Assembly (NCBI GenBank): GCA_963682055.1
Contig: OY821744.1
Span: 25,706,967 to 25,770,966, forward strand
DNA length: 64,000 nucleotides
Reading direction: 5' to 3'
Origin: Primula veris
Taxonomy: Eukaryota > Streptophyta > Magnoliopsida > Ericales > Primulaceae
Below are positions 34,641 through 47,056 of this stretch, in pieces. The position numbers and the translations under genes were made by a program. Positions within the stretch are counted from its first letter, which is position 1. Every line of letters starts with the position of its first letter. Below the pieces are notes generated by a model. It searched no databases. It saw only the letters and a program-made list of their open reading frames with translations, and was not told the origin of the DNA.

Positions 34641-35647
34641 TATTTTTTTGTTAATTAGAAATTTTGTGGGTATGTTTTTGTTAATTTAGTTTCAAAAATA
34701 GTATATTTTGTTAATTTATCCTTATTTTCTTCTAAAATATGTATTTATACTTGATTTTTTTTTTCCACCTAAACCAAAATGAACCTCATCCTTGACTTTT
34801 TTTTTCCGGTCCCAAGCGTATTCTGACGCTTTTTTGAGAGTTTTCGATATTGTTAATTGACTAATGGACAAATTAAAATTTTCTTCCACTCATACTTGCA
34901 AATTTTTTTGGCTAATAGTTGGATTATGTTTTTTTATGCTCGCATATTACACTACTTATTTTATCGGTTAAAGTCCATTTTTTTACTCCTTTTAAATGAT
35001 GATAAGACATTGTAACAAAAAATAAAAAAATGTACTCACAATGTCCTCCAAACATCCACATTTTATAGGTTAAGAAGAAATGTTTTCATTTTCTATGTAC
35101 ATGAACTTAATTTTTAGATATATTAAATTACACAAAAACCTTTAACTTTTTCTAGATTCAAATAATATTTGTAATGTGTTTTGATTTTTCTTATCACATA
35201 TACAATGTATATATGTTATATTGGAAAATTCTATTTAAAATAATAAATATTCATTTATCGATAAATGAATAATTTATTCATTTATCGATAAATTAATAAA
35301 CTCGCTAAATGAATAGTTTTTTCCAGTATCAAGTGTATTACTTTAAAGAGGTCTAACTGTATTTGGTTATATAAAATTTGGGAATGTATATGCATGCATA
35401 AATAATACATTTACAATAAAAATTAATATGATAGAAAATCATAATGTGCCTTATTTTTTAAGACAATTTAGCATAAGATTTTTTTTAAAAGTTTCTCAAC
35501 GTATATAGGTTAAGAAAATTATATTCATATTCTTAACTAAAAGTAATAATTAATTCTGGTGTAGCAATTCGAACTGTACGTGAATCTGTACGTGTAAGTT
35601 CTCTTCGACGGCCCCTAGAATTCTTGGGTCCGCCACCGGATCCAGTC

Positions 35648-37440
35648 TCATTATTGCCCCATTTTGTGCGTACATCCAGAAAAATAATAATGCTTTTTAT
35701 CTAATAGACAGTACTATAAGTATAATGTGGAAATACTAGTATAATAGACAGTACTATAAATAATAATGATAACTTTAAGACTTGAATCTCGATCACATTA
35801 CTGTAATCAAGAAAAAACATAATTAAAAGTTACTTGCAAACTACTATATTACAAATTGATGTGCATATTACAGTCGTACAGTGTACTTAATTTCCTTCAT
35901 TAGTTAAATATTCTCAACTTGTAACTCTGGTATCGTTCTTTCATGCATTCTGTAAGTTTCTCGTGAAAATATGTGTATCACCTTTTAGATGCCGTGACTT
36001 GTATTTACTTTCGGTTACTCATCACATATACCAGCGAAACCGTAAAACTTATAGTAGTAATTTAATTAGCACAATCATGAAAGGAACCAGGTAGGGGCAG
36101 TCGGAGCCCCCACCATTTCGGAAAAAATTATTGAAAAAGTAAAATAATTCTAATCAAAATTTTAAAAAAATGGCATTCGGCCCCCATATTACGAAAAAAT
36201 ACTCATATAAGGTATGAAATAATATATATATATATAATTTCGGCCCCTCCATTCGGAACTTCTGGTTCCGTCACTGAGGAGTGAAACTTTGACATATCTT
36301 CCAGCTAATATGAAAAACAAAAGTACAATAATTCACAATGAAACTTTTGACATATCTTCCAGCTAATATGAAAAACAAAAGTACTATAATTATTGCTAAT
36401 CGCTGTTGTTGTTCATTTTTTTTTTTCATTATATAAAGTTGAATATCTCCTTGTTAGGCCGATAAAACTTGGTAGCAATTCTTCCAAGTTCTAACTCAGC
36501 TGATCTGTCAAAGCCCTTCAAGTTATATCCTTCCATAGTAGAAAATAAGAAAGTTCGTCACCTAACTCAAAGTCAAAGTTTACGGGCCGGCCTTGCCATT
36601 GCACATCTAATGAATGTTTAAAGACTATATACATTGTATTTCAATTTTAGTTTTACTGTGTCAACTTTAACATGCAAAAATCTTATACCTAAATTACAAT
36701 ATTTTATAAATTAACCATTTATAAATGTTAAATTATACACCCTAGCTATATACACCCTTATAATGGATGATACTCATTATAATACACCCTAGTTAAATAA
36801 TAAAAACGAGAAAGTCGGTATGCCGTTTCGGGTTGTATATAATGGATTGAGCGGTGTAGGTTACACAACCCTGCGACCTAGCAATAGAAATTGATGCTAA
36901 TAAATTTATGCATACAGGCAATGTCAACCAAGAAACATACCATACAATTATACAAACGCTGATCATGAGATGGTAAGTCGAACTCAATGGATATAACTTT
37001 GAGTTAGTTGATTGGTTATATATATAGAAATGGAAAATTATCGTTTATTTTAGTTCCCATGAACCAAATTTATTAAGTAAAGGAGTGCTCATATTCATTG
37101 GATCCTTTTACTTTCCGACAAAAAATGATAGTTGACCAAAAAAGTTTTTTTATGGTAAAATTAGAAGTAACTAAACAACTAGACCCAAAAAGAATATATA
37201 CTTACTAGGATCTTCACTTTCATAAACTAACCCTCAACTCACTTTATGCAAATAGAGATGGAGTCATAACTTTAAATGAAGACACTTTCTTTTTATCAAA
37301 AGAAAAAATATTATATAGATTCTATTATACCATTGACCTTTAAATTAAGAGTAGATAAGATATATGCCCTCATGCTTGCATACATCCATACATAAAACAA
37401 ATAGAAATTGAAATTAGGATTAATATATGTATCATTTTTA
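35648..37440. other. AT-rich intergenic DNA with small repeats
   Basis: There is no gene. A likely small TIR element spans about 36082-36275, with GGAACCAGGTAGGGGC-type sequence on the left and GGAACCAGAAGTTCC on the right, reverse complement. A tandem duplication follows at 36283-36395. Confidence 0.5.
36283..36395 (+). repeat. Tandem duplication, unit about 57 bp, two copies
   Basis: GAAACTTTGACATATCTTCC begins at 36283 and again (with one extra T) at 36340. Both copies continue through AGCTAATATGAAAAACAAAA and GTAC. Near identity indicates a recent event. Confidence 0.85.
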
Positions 37441-37499
37441 AACTTTAATTCTCACTAGATAGCTATTATAATTTGTATTCCTCTTATATATCATTTTTT

Positions 37500-39000
37500 T
37501 ATACTATATAAATTAAAAAAAAAAATCTAATTTCATAAAAAAAACAGAAAATATCTCTCTGCCTCCCTCATAAATGAAAAAAATCACAAAAAATTATAAA
37601 AATAACAAAATAACAAAATAACAAAAAATCACAAAAAAATGAAAAAAATCACAAAAAATTATAAAAAATCATAAAAAATTACAATTTTTTTTTTGTCATT
37701 ATACCACTTTTTACAACGAAAAAGCATTTTTTCATAAAAAATACTTTTTCATCAAAAAGTGAATTTTATGTATTTAACTCTCGTTTAACTCATTTCAATG
37801 CTTCTTAAAGTTTGAATTGCCCTTTTATAAACAAATTTTAGTAATTAATTTTAGATCCGTAAACTCAAATTAGTAGGAGTGTTTGCACCCTGCACCAATG
37901 TTCAAGAAGTTGGTGGTTCGAATCCATCCAAATTTTTTTTACTTTAAAGTAAAATATATGCATTTTTTGTGCTGCACTATATGCACTTTTAATGAACTTT
38001 ATGCACTTTCGACTATACTATATGCACTTTCGACTGAACTAGATGCACTTTCAGCTGAACTATATGCACTTTCAGCTGAAACAGATGCACTTTTAGCTGA
38101 ATCAGATGCACCTTTTATAGAACTATATGCATTTTTATTGAACTAGATGTACTTTTAGCTGAACCATATGCACTTTCAGTTGAACCAAATGCATTTTTAA
38201 TTGAACAAGATGCACTTTTAGCTGAATGAGATGTATTTTTGACATAACTATATGCACTTTTATTGAACTACATGCACTTTCGACTGAACTATATTCATTT
38301 TCGACTAGACTATATGCACTTTTGACTTAACTATATATACTTTCGACTAAATTAGATGCACTATAAGCTGAACCATATGTACTTTCAGCTGAACCAGATG
38401 CACTTTTAGCTGAACTACATGCATACTCACTTTTATTGAACTATATTTACTTTCGACTGAATTGTATGCACTTTCAACGGAACTAGATGTACTTTCAGCT
38501 GAATTGAATGCAATTTCGACTCAATTTTATGCATTTTTGACTAACTATATGCACTTTCGACTGAACTATATGCACTTTTATTGACCTATATACGTTTTTG
38601 ACTAAACTATACGTATTTTCGACTGAACTAGATGCACTTTCAGCTCATTTAGATTAAAAAAGACTCATTTTCATGTAAAAACCACTTTTTGTATTAAAAA
38701 AATTCACTTTCTGATGGAAAAAGGTGTTATATTGACAAAAAAAAAATTATATATATTTTTTGCAATTTTTTCATTTTTTATGATTTTTTCATTTTTTATA
38801 ATTCTTTTTTATTTTTTGTGATTTTTATAATTTTTTATGATTTTTATATTTTTTTTTAATTTTTTGTGGTTTTTTTTAATTTTTTTATAATTTTTTGTGA
38901 TTTTTTGTGATTTTTTTCATCTTTTATATTTTATTGTGATTTTTTTTTTTGTGTTTTTTTTTATTTTGTTGTAATTTAAAACTATTTTCTTGGGTTTGTA
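37500..39000. mobile_element. Large foldback element with minisatellite core
   Basis: The left arm (about 37560-37760) is rich in AAAAATCACAAAAAATTATAAA units and then TTTTTTTTGTCATTATACCA. The reverse complement of the right arm (about 38650-38950) carries the same unit type and TTTTTTTTGTCAATATAACA, plus AAAAAGTGAATTTT on both sides. The central 700 bp is a 21-bp tandem array. Foldback transposons typically have repetitive arms, but the arms here are low-complexity, so homology rests mainly on the arm segments next to the core. Borders and a target duplication are uncertain. Confidence 0.55.
37955..38655 (+). repeat. 21-bp minisatellite, about 33 units
   Basis: The consensus unit is TATGCACTTTCGACTGAACTA, with common variants GATGCACTTTTAGCTGAACCA and 20-bp units containing TTTTATTGAACTA. 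Most units keep ATGCACTTT and end GAACTA. Because 21 is divisible by three, parts stay open as a seven-residue repeat, which creates a spurious frame at 37883-38146. I do not consider it a protein gene. Confidence 0.9.
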
Positions 39001-40960
39001 GAAAGATAAAATATGTCTATTATATTTTGGTTTGTATGAACCTTTAGTAAATAAACTAAATAATTAAAAAGTGTTACATATGATGAATGTGAACTTATCA
39101 AGATATCTATGAGTAATATAAGTTGTTATGAGGTACTTATAGGAAATTACCCCTAGAAATTAAAATATTAGTGATAAGTTACCCAGCCGAATTAGAAATT
39201 TAGAAACGGGGTTCGTTAGATAAATTCAAACCCTGCTTTGGAAATTTGGTCAGACTAATTATCGTTCAAGCTAGAAACAACATATTTTTCAAAAAATACC
39301 AACGTATATAAATTTATACATTAGTATTTTTACTTTTGAAAAATATGTTGATTTTATATTTTAGCTTTTGGGTTTTAAAAACCTAGTAAAACACATTTGA
39401 ATCCAATCAAATCATAAGAAGTAATAATTTTCGGAACTAAAATATGGACGAGTAACTAAGGTATATATATGTTGCTTGATATTTATTTATTTTTAAATTA
39501 GAAACGCTAATATATTTATGGACTTAAAAGTTTGGAGTGTCACAACGACTGGCCCTTTCTTCGTATATGTTTGCCCTTATGTAAATGGTAAAGTCTCATG
39601 AGTGTTGCAATCTGGTTTTATCAAGAAACCAACTCTCCTGCTCTTTTCTTGTTTCCGTAACTTGTAAATATATTTTTTTCTGATATGTTATATGTACATG
39701 TACTTATAAGTGGGAAATGACAAAAAAACAAAAGAAAAAAACATCTTAATCATTTTTAATGGCAATACTAATTAACTAGTATATATCTTTGAAGTAATAC
39801 TTGTTTAATTTCTTAAATTTGACTGTCACAACTCACGCATCTTTGATAGTCTACGTACGTGGTACTTTGTAATTATTTATTTTGAGCATGGACAAAGTCA
39901 CAAAAATATACACTCGCCAACCTCAAAACCTAATTGTCCTCTTAATTTGTACTATTGTGCAACTCTAGTAGTGCTATGTCCCCTAATAAGAATTGACCAC
40001 ACCTAGGAAGAGGTTGAAGAACATGTAGAAAATATCTTCTTTTATATTCAATATCTTAATAAATTGACCAAACACGTTTGAATTTTCCCTCCTACAAGCA
40101 AATTTACTCTCTGAAATATCTTCAATTCAACTCTACAAAAAAGGTTGGCAAAAAGCCACTCACTGATATTGCTGCCATGTTTATCAACTCATGAACATAT
40201 TTATATAAATGTACGTGTTTGTATTCAATATCAAAGTCAACCCTTTACAAATCTGCATATGCACATAAACCTCTACACAAGTGCTTTGTTTTGATTCTCT
40301 TAATATATACCCTTTGAACTTTATTTGCTGAAGAAGAAAAGAGTTTCCACTTTGTGATTTCTTTGATACCAAGTTTGTGAGTATGACGTTTTCTTTTTCC
40401 TTTAAATTGTTCCTGAATTAAAAGTACATTGGTTTTTTTTTTATCTGTGGTTATGACTTATGAAGTTCTGATTCTATATATATCTAGGGATGTGGGTTTG
40501 ACAATTTTTTGATTTGTAGTGGATTCTTTTAGTATGGGGATTGAAGTTTAGGCCAGTGGACTTTTAAATTTTCTGCAAGAGAAATATTTGATTTTGAATC
40601 GGTTTAGATTAAAAACGTAAACAAGAGTACATTTTAGAATGTGCTATGCTCAGATTTCATCTGACAATTTGGGTATTTTTTTTTTTTTTTGCTAACCAAA
40701 AGAAAAATACCTATTTGTAATATAAAACGACTTCATAATGTGCCTTTTTGTTCTACTCGCTGATTTTTGGAAAGCACCTTTAGTTAACGCTTCAATAAAT
40801 TTAATTACGTTCACCTCCACAAAATGCAAGTATGTCGACCATCATATGTTTGTGGTGATGAATGACTTCAATTGTTTGTTCAGGACTCGAAGTACCTGAT
40901 ATTGGCTTACCAGGGACCATTCTCTGTCATTTTCAGATAATAGGACTAAATAGTTAAGGA
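39001..40960. other. AT-rich intergenic DNA
   Basis: No coding frame of substance, RNA gene or defined repeat was seen. Possible promoter-like sequence lies toward 40000-40400, but nothing ties it to a gene. Confidence 0.5.
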
Positions 40961-41215
40961 CGGGGCGGACCTAGGATGAAATTCGTCGGGGCCGTGGTGT
41001 AAAAAAATAAAGTTTAAAAAATAGTCATTGATAATAATTGAAGTCTCAACTTATCACTTGTTAATTGTTATTGTCCTACAATACCACTGTGCTAGCAACA
41101 TTATTGATGATTAAGGGGAACTTTTATTGTATATATAGCACAAAAACTATAAATACATGTATAAAACAAACTAAAAATTTGTAGGGCCACCCAAGCCCCT
41201 CTCTGGGTCCGCCCC
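40961..41215. mobile_element. Small TIR element (MITE), about 255 bp
   Basis: The left end CGGGGCGGACCTAGG pairs with the right end, reverse complement AGGGGCGGACCCAGAG. Flanks TAGTTAAGGA (40951-40960) and TACTTAAGGT (41216-41225) agree at 8 of 10 positions and look like a decayed target duplication. The TIR resembles that of the 32789-35638 element (GGGGCAGACCCAG). It is non-coding. MULE or hAT affiliation cannot be decided by eye. Confidence 0.7.
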
Positions 41216-41999
41216 TACTTAAGGTTAAAATCCAGAACAGGACAAAAACCACACCTTTCTTATCTTCTTTTATTTGAGAACGACTTTGGAAATTCACAGT
41301 AGATACTTACGATCAAGTCACAACTCGCCCATATCTCGAGTTAGTTCTATGGTTTTAACATTTTGTGAATAGGCCAATGCTGTTTGATGCAGCTTTTAAG
41401 GAGATAAATCAGCTTATTTGAGACTAGAAAAATATTGATATAAAACAGATGAACTTTTTTCGGTATTTCGGTCCGAAACAAACTTTTTCCTGAAAAAGTT
41501 AACAAATGGTATCAATTTACAAGCAAAGTAGCAAACAAGCATTGAAGATGAGAAATGATTTGTGAATCTTGGTATCTTCCAGTAGCAAGAAAGTAATTCT
41601 ACTTTATTCAATTTTATAGTATGAAAGAGAGTTAAATAAATAGTACAAGTGTTTATCAAATAAGTGGCAAAAACGGAGGTTGAGGCCACTTTCACGGCAA
41701 CAAAGACGGCTTTGAAATTAAGAGGGGTTGAATAAATTGTGACAAAAGTAGTGAAAGTAACGCGTTTGGAATTTTATTGGTAACTTATTTTATTATAGGG
41801 GTTGAACCCCATGTGACCTTTGGTGCATTTCTCATGGGGTTCTTCAAGACCACTTTATTTATTACCTTTCTAATTATGCTATTAATAATATTATTATTAT
41901 TATTCCCCACTCATGCATACACGTATATATACAGGCGTAAGAACTCTTGCTCTTCAAACTTCAAGAACCCTTTCTCTTCCTACCAAAATAATTTATATC

Positions 42000-42600
42000 T
42001 TATTGGTTTTTTCATTGTAGGACTTCAAGAAGGTACCATTAATTAGCTGTCATTGGTTTGTGGAAATTGGTAAGTTTATGAATTTGCAAACTACTAATGT
42101 TCTTGATTTCTTTCTGAAAAGTTTTTCAAGGACCTGCAACTTGTTGGCCTTTTCCTACAAATTCATGTTTGTAATCAAATGTATAGGATTTTTTTCTCGA
42201 ATATTTGAAGTCCTTAGCTGGATTGGGTTGTGGGTATGAATGAGATTAAGATATACATCAATTGTGTGCTTGTAATCCAAGCATAAGTGTTGAATGGAGC
42301 TTGAATACTTGTTTTCTTGAAGTAGTAGAAATGAACGAGTTTTTTATACTATTAACCTGAATCTGAATTTTAGTCTTCTGCAACTCTTTGTTAGGTCAAA
42401 ATTTTAGGTAAAAAATGATCAAGTATTTACAAGTCTCAATTATAGCTGGTTTGTGGGTACTGGTGAGTTTGAGCCTGAGCTTGAATGCGTTTGAACACTA
42501 GTTCTTGAAACCTAAGTACTTTCAAAGTTCTATTTTTTGGCACTAATTAAGTTTTGCAATGTTATCTAGGTGAACACCACCGCCTTTCAAATTCTCGAAA
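42000..42600 (+). promoter_or_regulatory. 5' UTR and leader intron of the glycosyltransferase gene
   Basis: Leader-like sequence ends in a GGTAAGTTT donor (intron from 42070), and a TTATCTAG acceptor ends at 42569, leaving 31 bases of UTR before the ATG at 42601. This implies a 500-bp 5'-UTR intron, common in plant housekeeping genes. It was inferred from splice motifs only. Confidence 0.5.
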
Positions 42601-45600
42601 ATGGGCGTGGGAAAAAACCCCTCAAAGAGGAGCGGCGATTACTTAGAAAGAATGCTTAGCGATTATGCTGGAGGAAAAACAAAGGCAAAGGCCCAAAAAA
42701 GTCCCTCGGCTCGCCTAGTCACTATTCTCACTTGTCTTCAATTCGTCTTTGCTATATACGCCACGTTCTTGTTATACTATATGAGCCCATCTATAGATCT
42801 TAGAACAAACCCGGATTTTTCTTGGGCAACAAAGATAGCACAACAATGGAAACACTTCATCATCCCACCTCACATCGTAAGCCATTATCAAGAATCCTCC
42901 TCCCTCGTTGAAAACGAAATTTCTCCCCTAATACACTTCAACCCTTCTCAAGTTTGTGAAACTGAGAAAATAGATTTCGAACAAAAGAAGTCGAACGATG
43001 CTCAAATGATCAAACTGAAGACGGAGCTTTACAAAGAGGTTCAAGATTTCCAAAGCAAATCCCTTGGGACCGAAACACTAACTGAGCTCATGACAATGAA
43101 GTCTAAATGGGATTTGAAAGGCCAAAATATCCCGAAAGTGACGGTGATTTTAAACCATTTTAAAAGAAAAACACTATGCGCACAAATCGAGACTTTGCTT
43201 AACCAAACACTCCCTTTTCACCATGTTTGGGTACTAGCATTTGGTAGCCCAAATGAGGTATCACTTAAGAGGATAGTCGATAGCTACAATGACACAAGAA
43301 TAAGTTTTATTAGCTCAAGTTATGATTTTAAGTATTATGGGAGGTTTCAAATGGCGTTACAAACAGAAGCTGATCTTGTATATATAGTAGACGATGACAT
43401 GATACCCGGTACAAAAATGCTTCAAATTTTGTCACATGTGGCGGGGACAGAGAAATATAAGAATTCGGTTTTGGGGAGCATTGGGAGGATTTTGCCCTTC
43501 AGACAAAAGGATTTTACGTTCCCGAGCTATAGAAAGTTTCGGTCGAAAGAGGCGGGGATTTATTTGCCAGACCCTGCTTACGATATTACGGTGGATAAGA
43601 TAGTACAGGTGGATTTTCTTTCAAGCTCTTGGTTCTTATCAGCTGAGCTTGTTAAATCACTCTTTATTGAGGCCCCTTTCACATTCAGCACTGGTGAAGA
43701 TCTGCACCTAAGGTATGCTGATAAATTGTTTTATTTATTAGTTTATTTGTTTTCTTCCATTTTTTATTCCGGGCCAAAATACTAGTCATTTCTTTAACTG
43801 ACTTTTGCATAGATTTTGACTGTAAATTAAATAATTAATTGTCAAGGTATTTATTTCTTTTCTCGCAGTAGTCGTTTATTTCAATAAGTTTAATTTTGTT
43901 TGCTTTATTTGTTATCTTTGACATGGAGATTAATATCTTGGTCAGAGAGTAGAAAATGGGATTAGGCCAAATTTTAGCTCAGTAGCACTAACTCATGACC
44001 ACTTTTCCTAGAAGTTTAATTATAGAACGATTTTAACGAGACAAAAATACTAATATATTATTCCATGTTATTCTATATGTAACTCAACGAGTCAAAGACA
44101 TTGAAAGTGGAGTCAGAAAACATTTCAAGAAGTGCCGAAATATCAATGTCATTTTCATGTTCTTTTTTTCTTCTCCTTGTCTCATTTTACTCAACTTGGT
44201 AAACAATCATGAACAAGTTAGTGCTGACACACACAACTTGTTAGAAAAATGGTTTACTATGTAGCCTCTTTCCTGTAATGGATTGTGAACAAATTTTTTG
44301 ATATCTCAAATTTTTCTCCCTACTAGTTTTCCTTGATTACTAAAATTGCTCCGCTCCCTAGGATTAAAGTTGCTTTATGATGTGCCAAATTTCATGAATA
44401 CCCATACGGACTATCTATCAACATAGTATAATCATATTTCTAATTTCAAAATTAACAAGACTGGTTTCAGAATGTCTTTGAAGACTATACTTTTTTCCTT
44501 TCAGGACCGTCTACTTGGACTATTAACAAAAGTAACGCCCAAGATTATTTCAAATTGACAGAACTTGTACAAATTAACCTGCCTAAATTTATTCCGTCTA
44601 GTGCCAATTTCTCCGCATAAATTAAAAATGACATAAAATTTTCCAGAAGTTTGATCGTTTTAGTCCTGAGATCAGAGGACAATAACAGATCACACTGAGA
44701 GCCAAGCTCTTCATGACTATGAATTACTGTGTCCTTGTCTTAATTACATCGTTGTTTCAAATAATAAAAATCTATTTTTTCATTATATTTTAAATTAAAT
44801 GTTTCAGCTACCAGCTCCAAAAGTACAGAAACGCAGGCTCATTCGTCCTCCCGGTCGACCCAAAAGACAAAGAGACATGGGGCGACAGCGAGCACAGGCT
44901 GGCATATGTATCTGAAACAACCGTAATATTCAAAGATGTAATCCAAGTCCGTGATGAACAATGGTGGAGGGCCCTCTCCTCGGGCTACATCACCCAATGG
45001 GCCGCAATGCACCCCCAAAAAATCGATGCCCTATTCTTCGCCCACTCCATCGAACAAGTCAAAGCCCTCGCCCCACTTTTGCAAAAGTTTCGATCCACAG
45101 TGGGAAAGAAAGCCTATATAGCGGTTACAGGGGGACAGTTCGCCCCCTGTGAGGACGCTGCAATGGCCTTGGCCTGGCCCAAGGCCGTGTGCAGGGAGAG
45201 GAGGTTCAAGATCTTTGATCTTGGTGTAGGGGCACTTTCGGGGATATCAAACTCGGAGGTGCCGGTGGTTGAGTCGGTGTATGCTAGTATGAAGGGGTTG
45301 ATTAAAATGCATAGTCCTAGTGTTGTAATAACACTTTCGGATCTTGAGTCTAGTGTGTTGAAGGCTTTGAAGATGGCGACAGAAAGCGGTGGGAATGGTT
45401 CCACTTTAGTTGTGTTGCCAAAAGCATCGATACCAAGGGCTCTTTGGATGGCCGATCTTCGGTCTACGGCTTTGCCAAGTAAGATATGTTAGCTACTATT
45501 GTCTGACACGTTATGATAGTTGAAGGTTCGACACTATAAGGCTTGTTTGATTGCAGTATGCAAAAAGTTTGAGGGATGAAAAAAACTGAGTTCATCCTGC

Positions 45601-47056
45601 TAAAAGTTTCTATATTTTTCACACAAACAAACCAGAAAATCTTAATTTTAAACTGATTACACAAATTCAATCCAGCCTTTTAAGAGGAATAGGCAGATTT
45701 AAGCCTTAGAGTAGGCTCGGTTGAGCAAAAAAACTGTTTTCACTTTTCTCATCATTAACTAAATTCTTTATATGTAAGTGGAGCATAAAGCTTCTATATT
45801 TTCCAGGCTTAAAAAACAAAAAACAAAACTTAGCTTAAGATGATTAAGCAAACGTAGTCCATCTCTTAAGCTAAAAAAACTGCGGCGCTAAAGATGCACG
45901 TACAAGCTACAACAAATGAAGGACTAGATAGATCTAATTTTTGCTAGTGTAAACTTTATCTGTAAGGTTAGTCCAATTATGCAAGAAGACTATATGTTCA
46001 CTTTTCTCATCCACAATGCGCTTATCTATAACTGCAGATTGGAATAAGATGAAAATCTCAATCAACATCATCACCCAAAACCGCGTGGGATCTTTAACAA
46101 GGCTACTCAAGTCTCTTACAGACGCCTACTATCTTGGTGATGAAGTATCCATCAGTTTCAACATGGATAGCAAAGTCGACGAATCAACTATTAAGCTCGT
46201 AAACTCATTTGATTGGCCCCACGGTAAGAAAACCCTTCGTAGAAGAATCATCCAAGGGGGGCTAATCCGAGCCGTTAGTGAGAGTTGGTACCCCGCATCC
46301 GATGATGATTTTGGCCTCCTCTTAGAAGACGATATTGAAGTCTCCCCTTATTACTTCTTATGGATTAAAAATGCGTTGTTATCGTATCACTACGATCCAC
46401 AAGTGTCTCTACCTGAACTTGCTTCGATCTCTCTTTACACGCCACGTTTGGTTGAGGTAGTAAAGGAAAGACCTAAATGGAACGCGACACAGTTTTTCAA
46501 GAAAATTCATCCAAACACGCCTTATCTGCACCAACTACCATGTAGTTGGGGAGCCGTGTTTTTCCCCAAGCAATGGAGAGAATTTTATGTATATATGAAT
46601 ATGAGATTCACCGAGGACGCAAAACAGAACCCAGTGCAGATCCCTAAATCCAGAACCAACGGTTGGCAAGCTTCATGGAAAAAATTCCTCATCGACATGA
46701 TGTATCTACGAGGGTATGTTACTCTGTATCCGAATTTTCCTAACCAAGCTAGTTTTTCGACTAACCATATGGAACCTGGAGCACATATATCGGCCAAGGA
46801 CAATGTGGTAAAACACGACAAGAGCGACTTTGAGGTACCATTAATGAAGGATGATTTTAAGAATTTTTTGCCAAATGGGAAAATGCCTTCTGCAGCTAAA
46901 CTACCATCTTTGAATTTATTTAACCAAGCAGTTTCATTGAAAGGATTAAAGGCCGCAGGGGCGAAATTGAGACAGGATGTGATCGAGTGTGAAATTACCG
47001 AGGTTGTGACTGTGGATCATGGGACAGGATTGCCAGAAAAATGCGCTAGATTCTGA
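42601..47056 (+). CDS. Golgi-type membrane glycosyltransferase with two GT-like modules, three exons
   Basis: Exons 42601-43712, 44808-45478 and 46038-47056 join in frame to 933 residues. A basic cytosolic N terminus and one hydrophobic segment (about 39-60) indicate a type II membrane protein. Module one (from about 179) begins PKVTVILNHFKRKTL, a GT2-like opening, with a DDD triplet at 264-266 in YIVDDDMIPG. A middle region of unknown role follows (about 370-595). Module two (from about 598) begins MKISINIITQNRVGSLTRLL with EDD at 691-693 in LLEDDIEVSPYYF. Such acidic triplets bind the metal and nucleotide sugar in GT-A enzymes. The protein resembles plant proteins annotated only as putative glycosyltransferases; acceptor and sugar cannot be told. 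The start was chosen because it precedes the membrane anchor and follows a UTR splice acceptor. Confidence 0.85.
43713..44807 (+). other. Intron 1 of the glycosyltransferase gene
   Basis: About 1.1 kb with a GTATGC donor and TTTCAG acceptor. Nothing else was recognised in it. Confidence 0.8.

Larger units (their letters stand above)
33730..35362. mobile_element. Inner TIR element within the 2.85-kb element
   Basis: The left sequence TACCGTTAAACCTCGATAAA (from about 33730) corresponds to the reverse complement of the right sequence TACAGTTAGACCTCTTTAAA (ending about 35362). The short palindromes ATTTATCGATAAAT lie just inside the right end. No clear target duplication was found and the superfamily is not assigned. 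Confidence 0.5.
32789..35638. mobile_element. MULE-like composite element, 2.85 kb, with perfect 9-bp TSD
   Basis: Exact nonamers GATCCAGTC lie at 32780-32788 and 35639-35647. The termini are short and imperfect inverted repeats: AGGGGCAGACCCAG on the left and CGGTGGCGGACCCAAG on the right, reverse complement. Inside are a CACTA-like end at 32846, a tRNA-like segment near 33475-33530, a second TIR pair at about 33730 and 35362, a CT-rich and GC-rich segment (34085-34380) and diverged tandem repeats (34430-34640). No transposase is visible, so it is non-autonomous and probably built by nested insertions. Confidence 0.7.

Noticed and set aside
37915..37930. B-box-like GGTTCGAATCC suggesting a tRNA
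   Set aside because: No acceptor stem, D-arm or A-box at proper spacing could be found upstream.
37883..38146. 87-residue frame through the 21-bp array
   Set aside because: The frame is kept open by a unit length divisible by three. It has no start context or similarity, and the array runs on past its stop.
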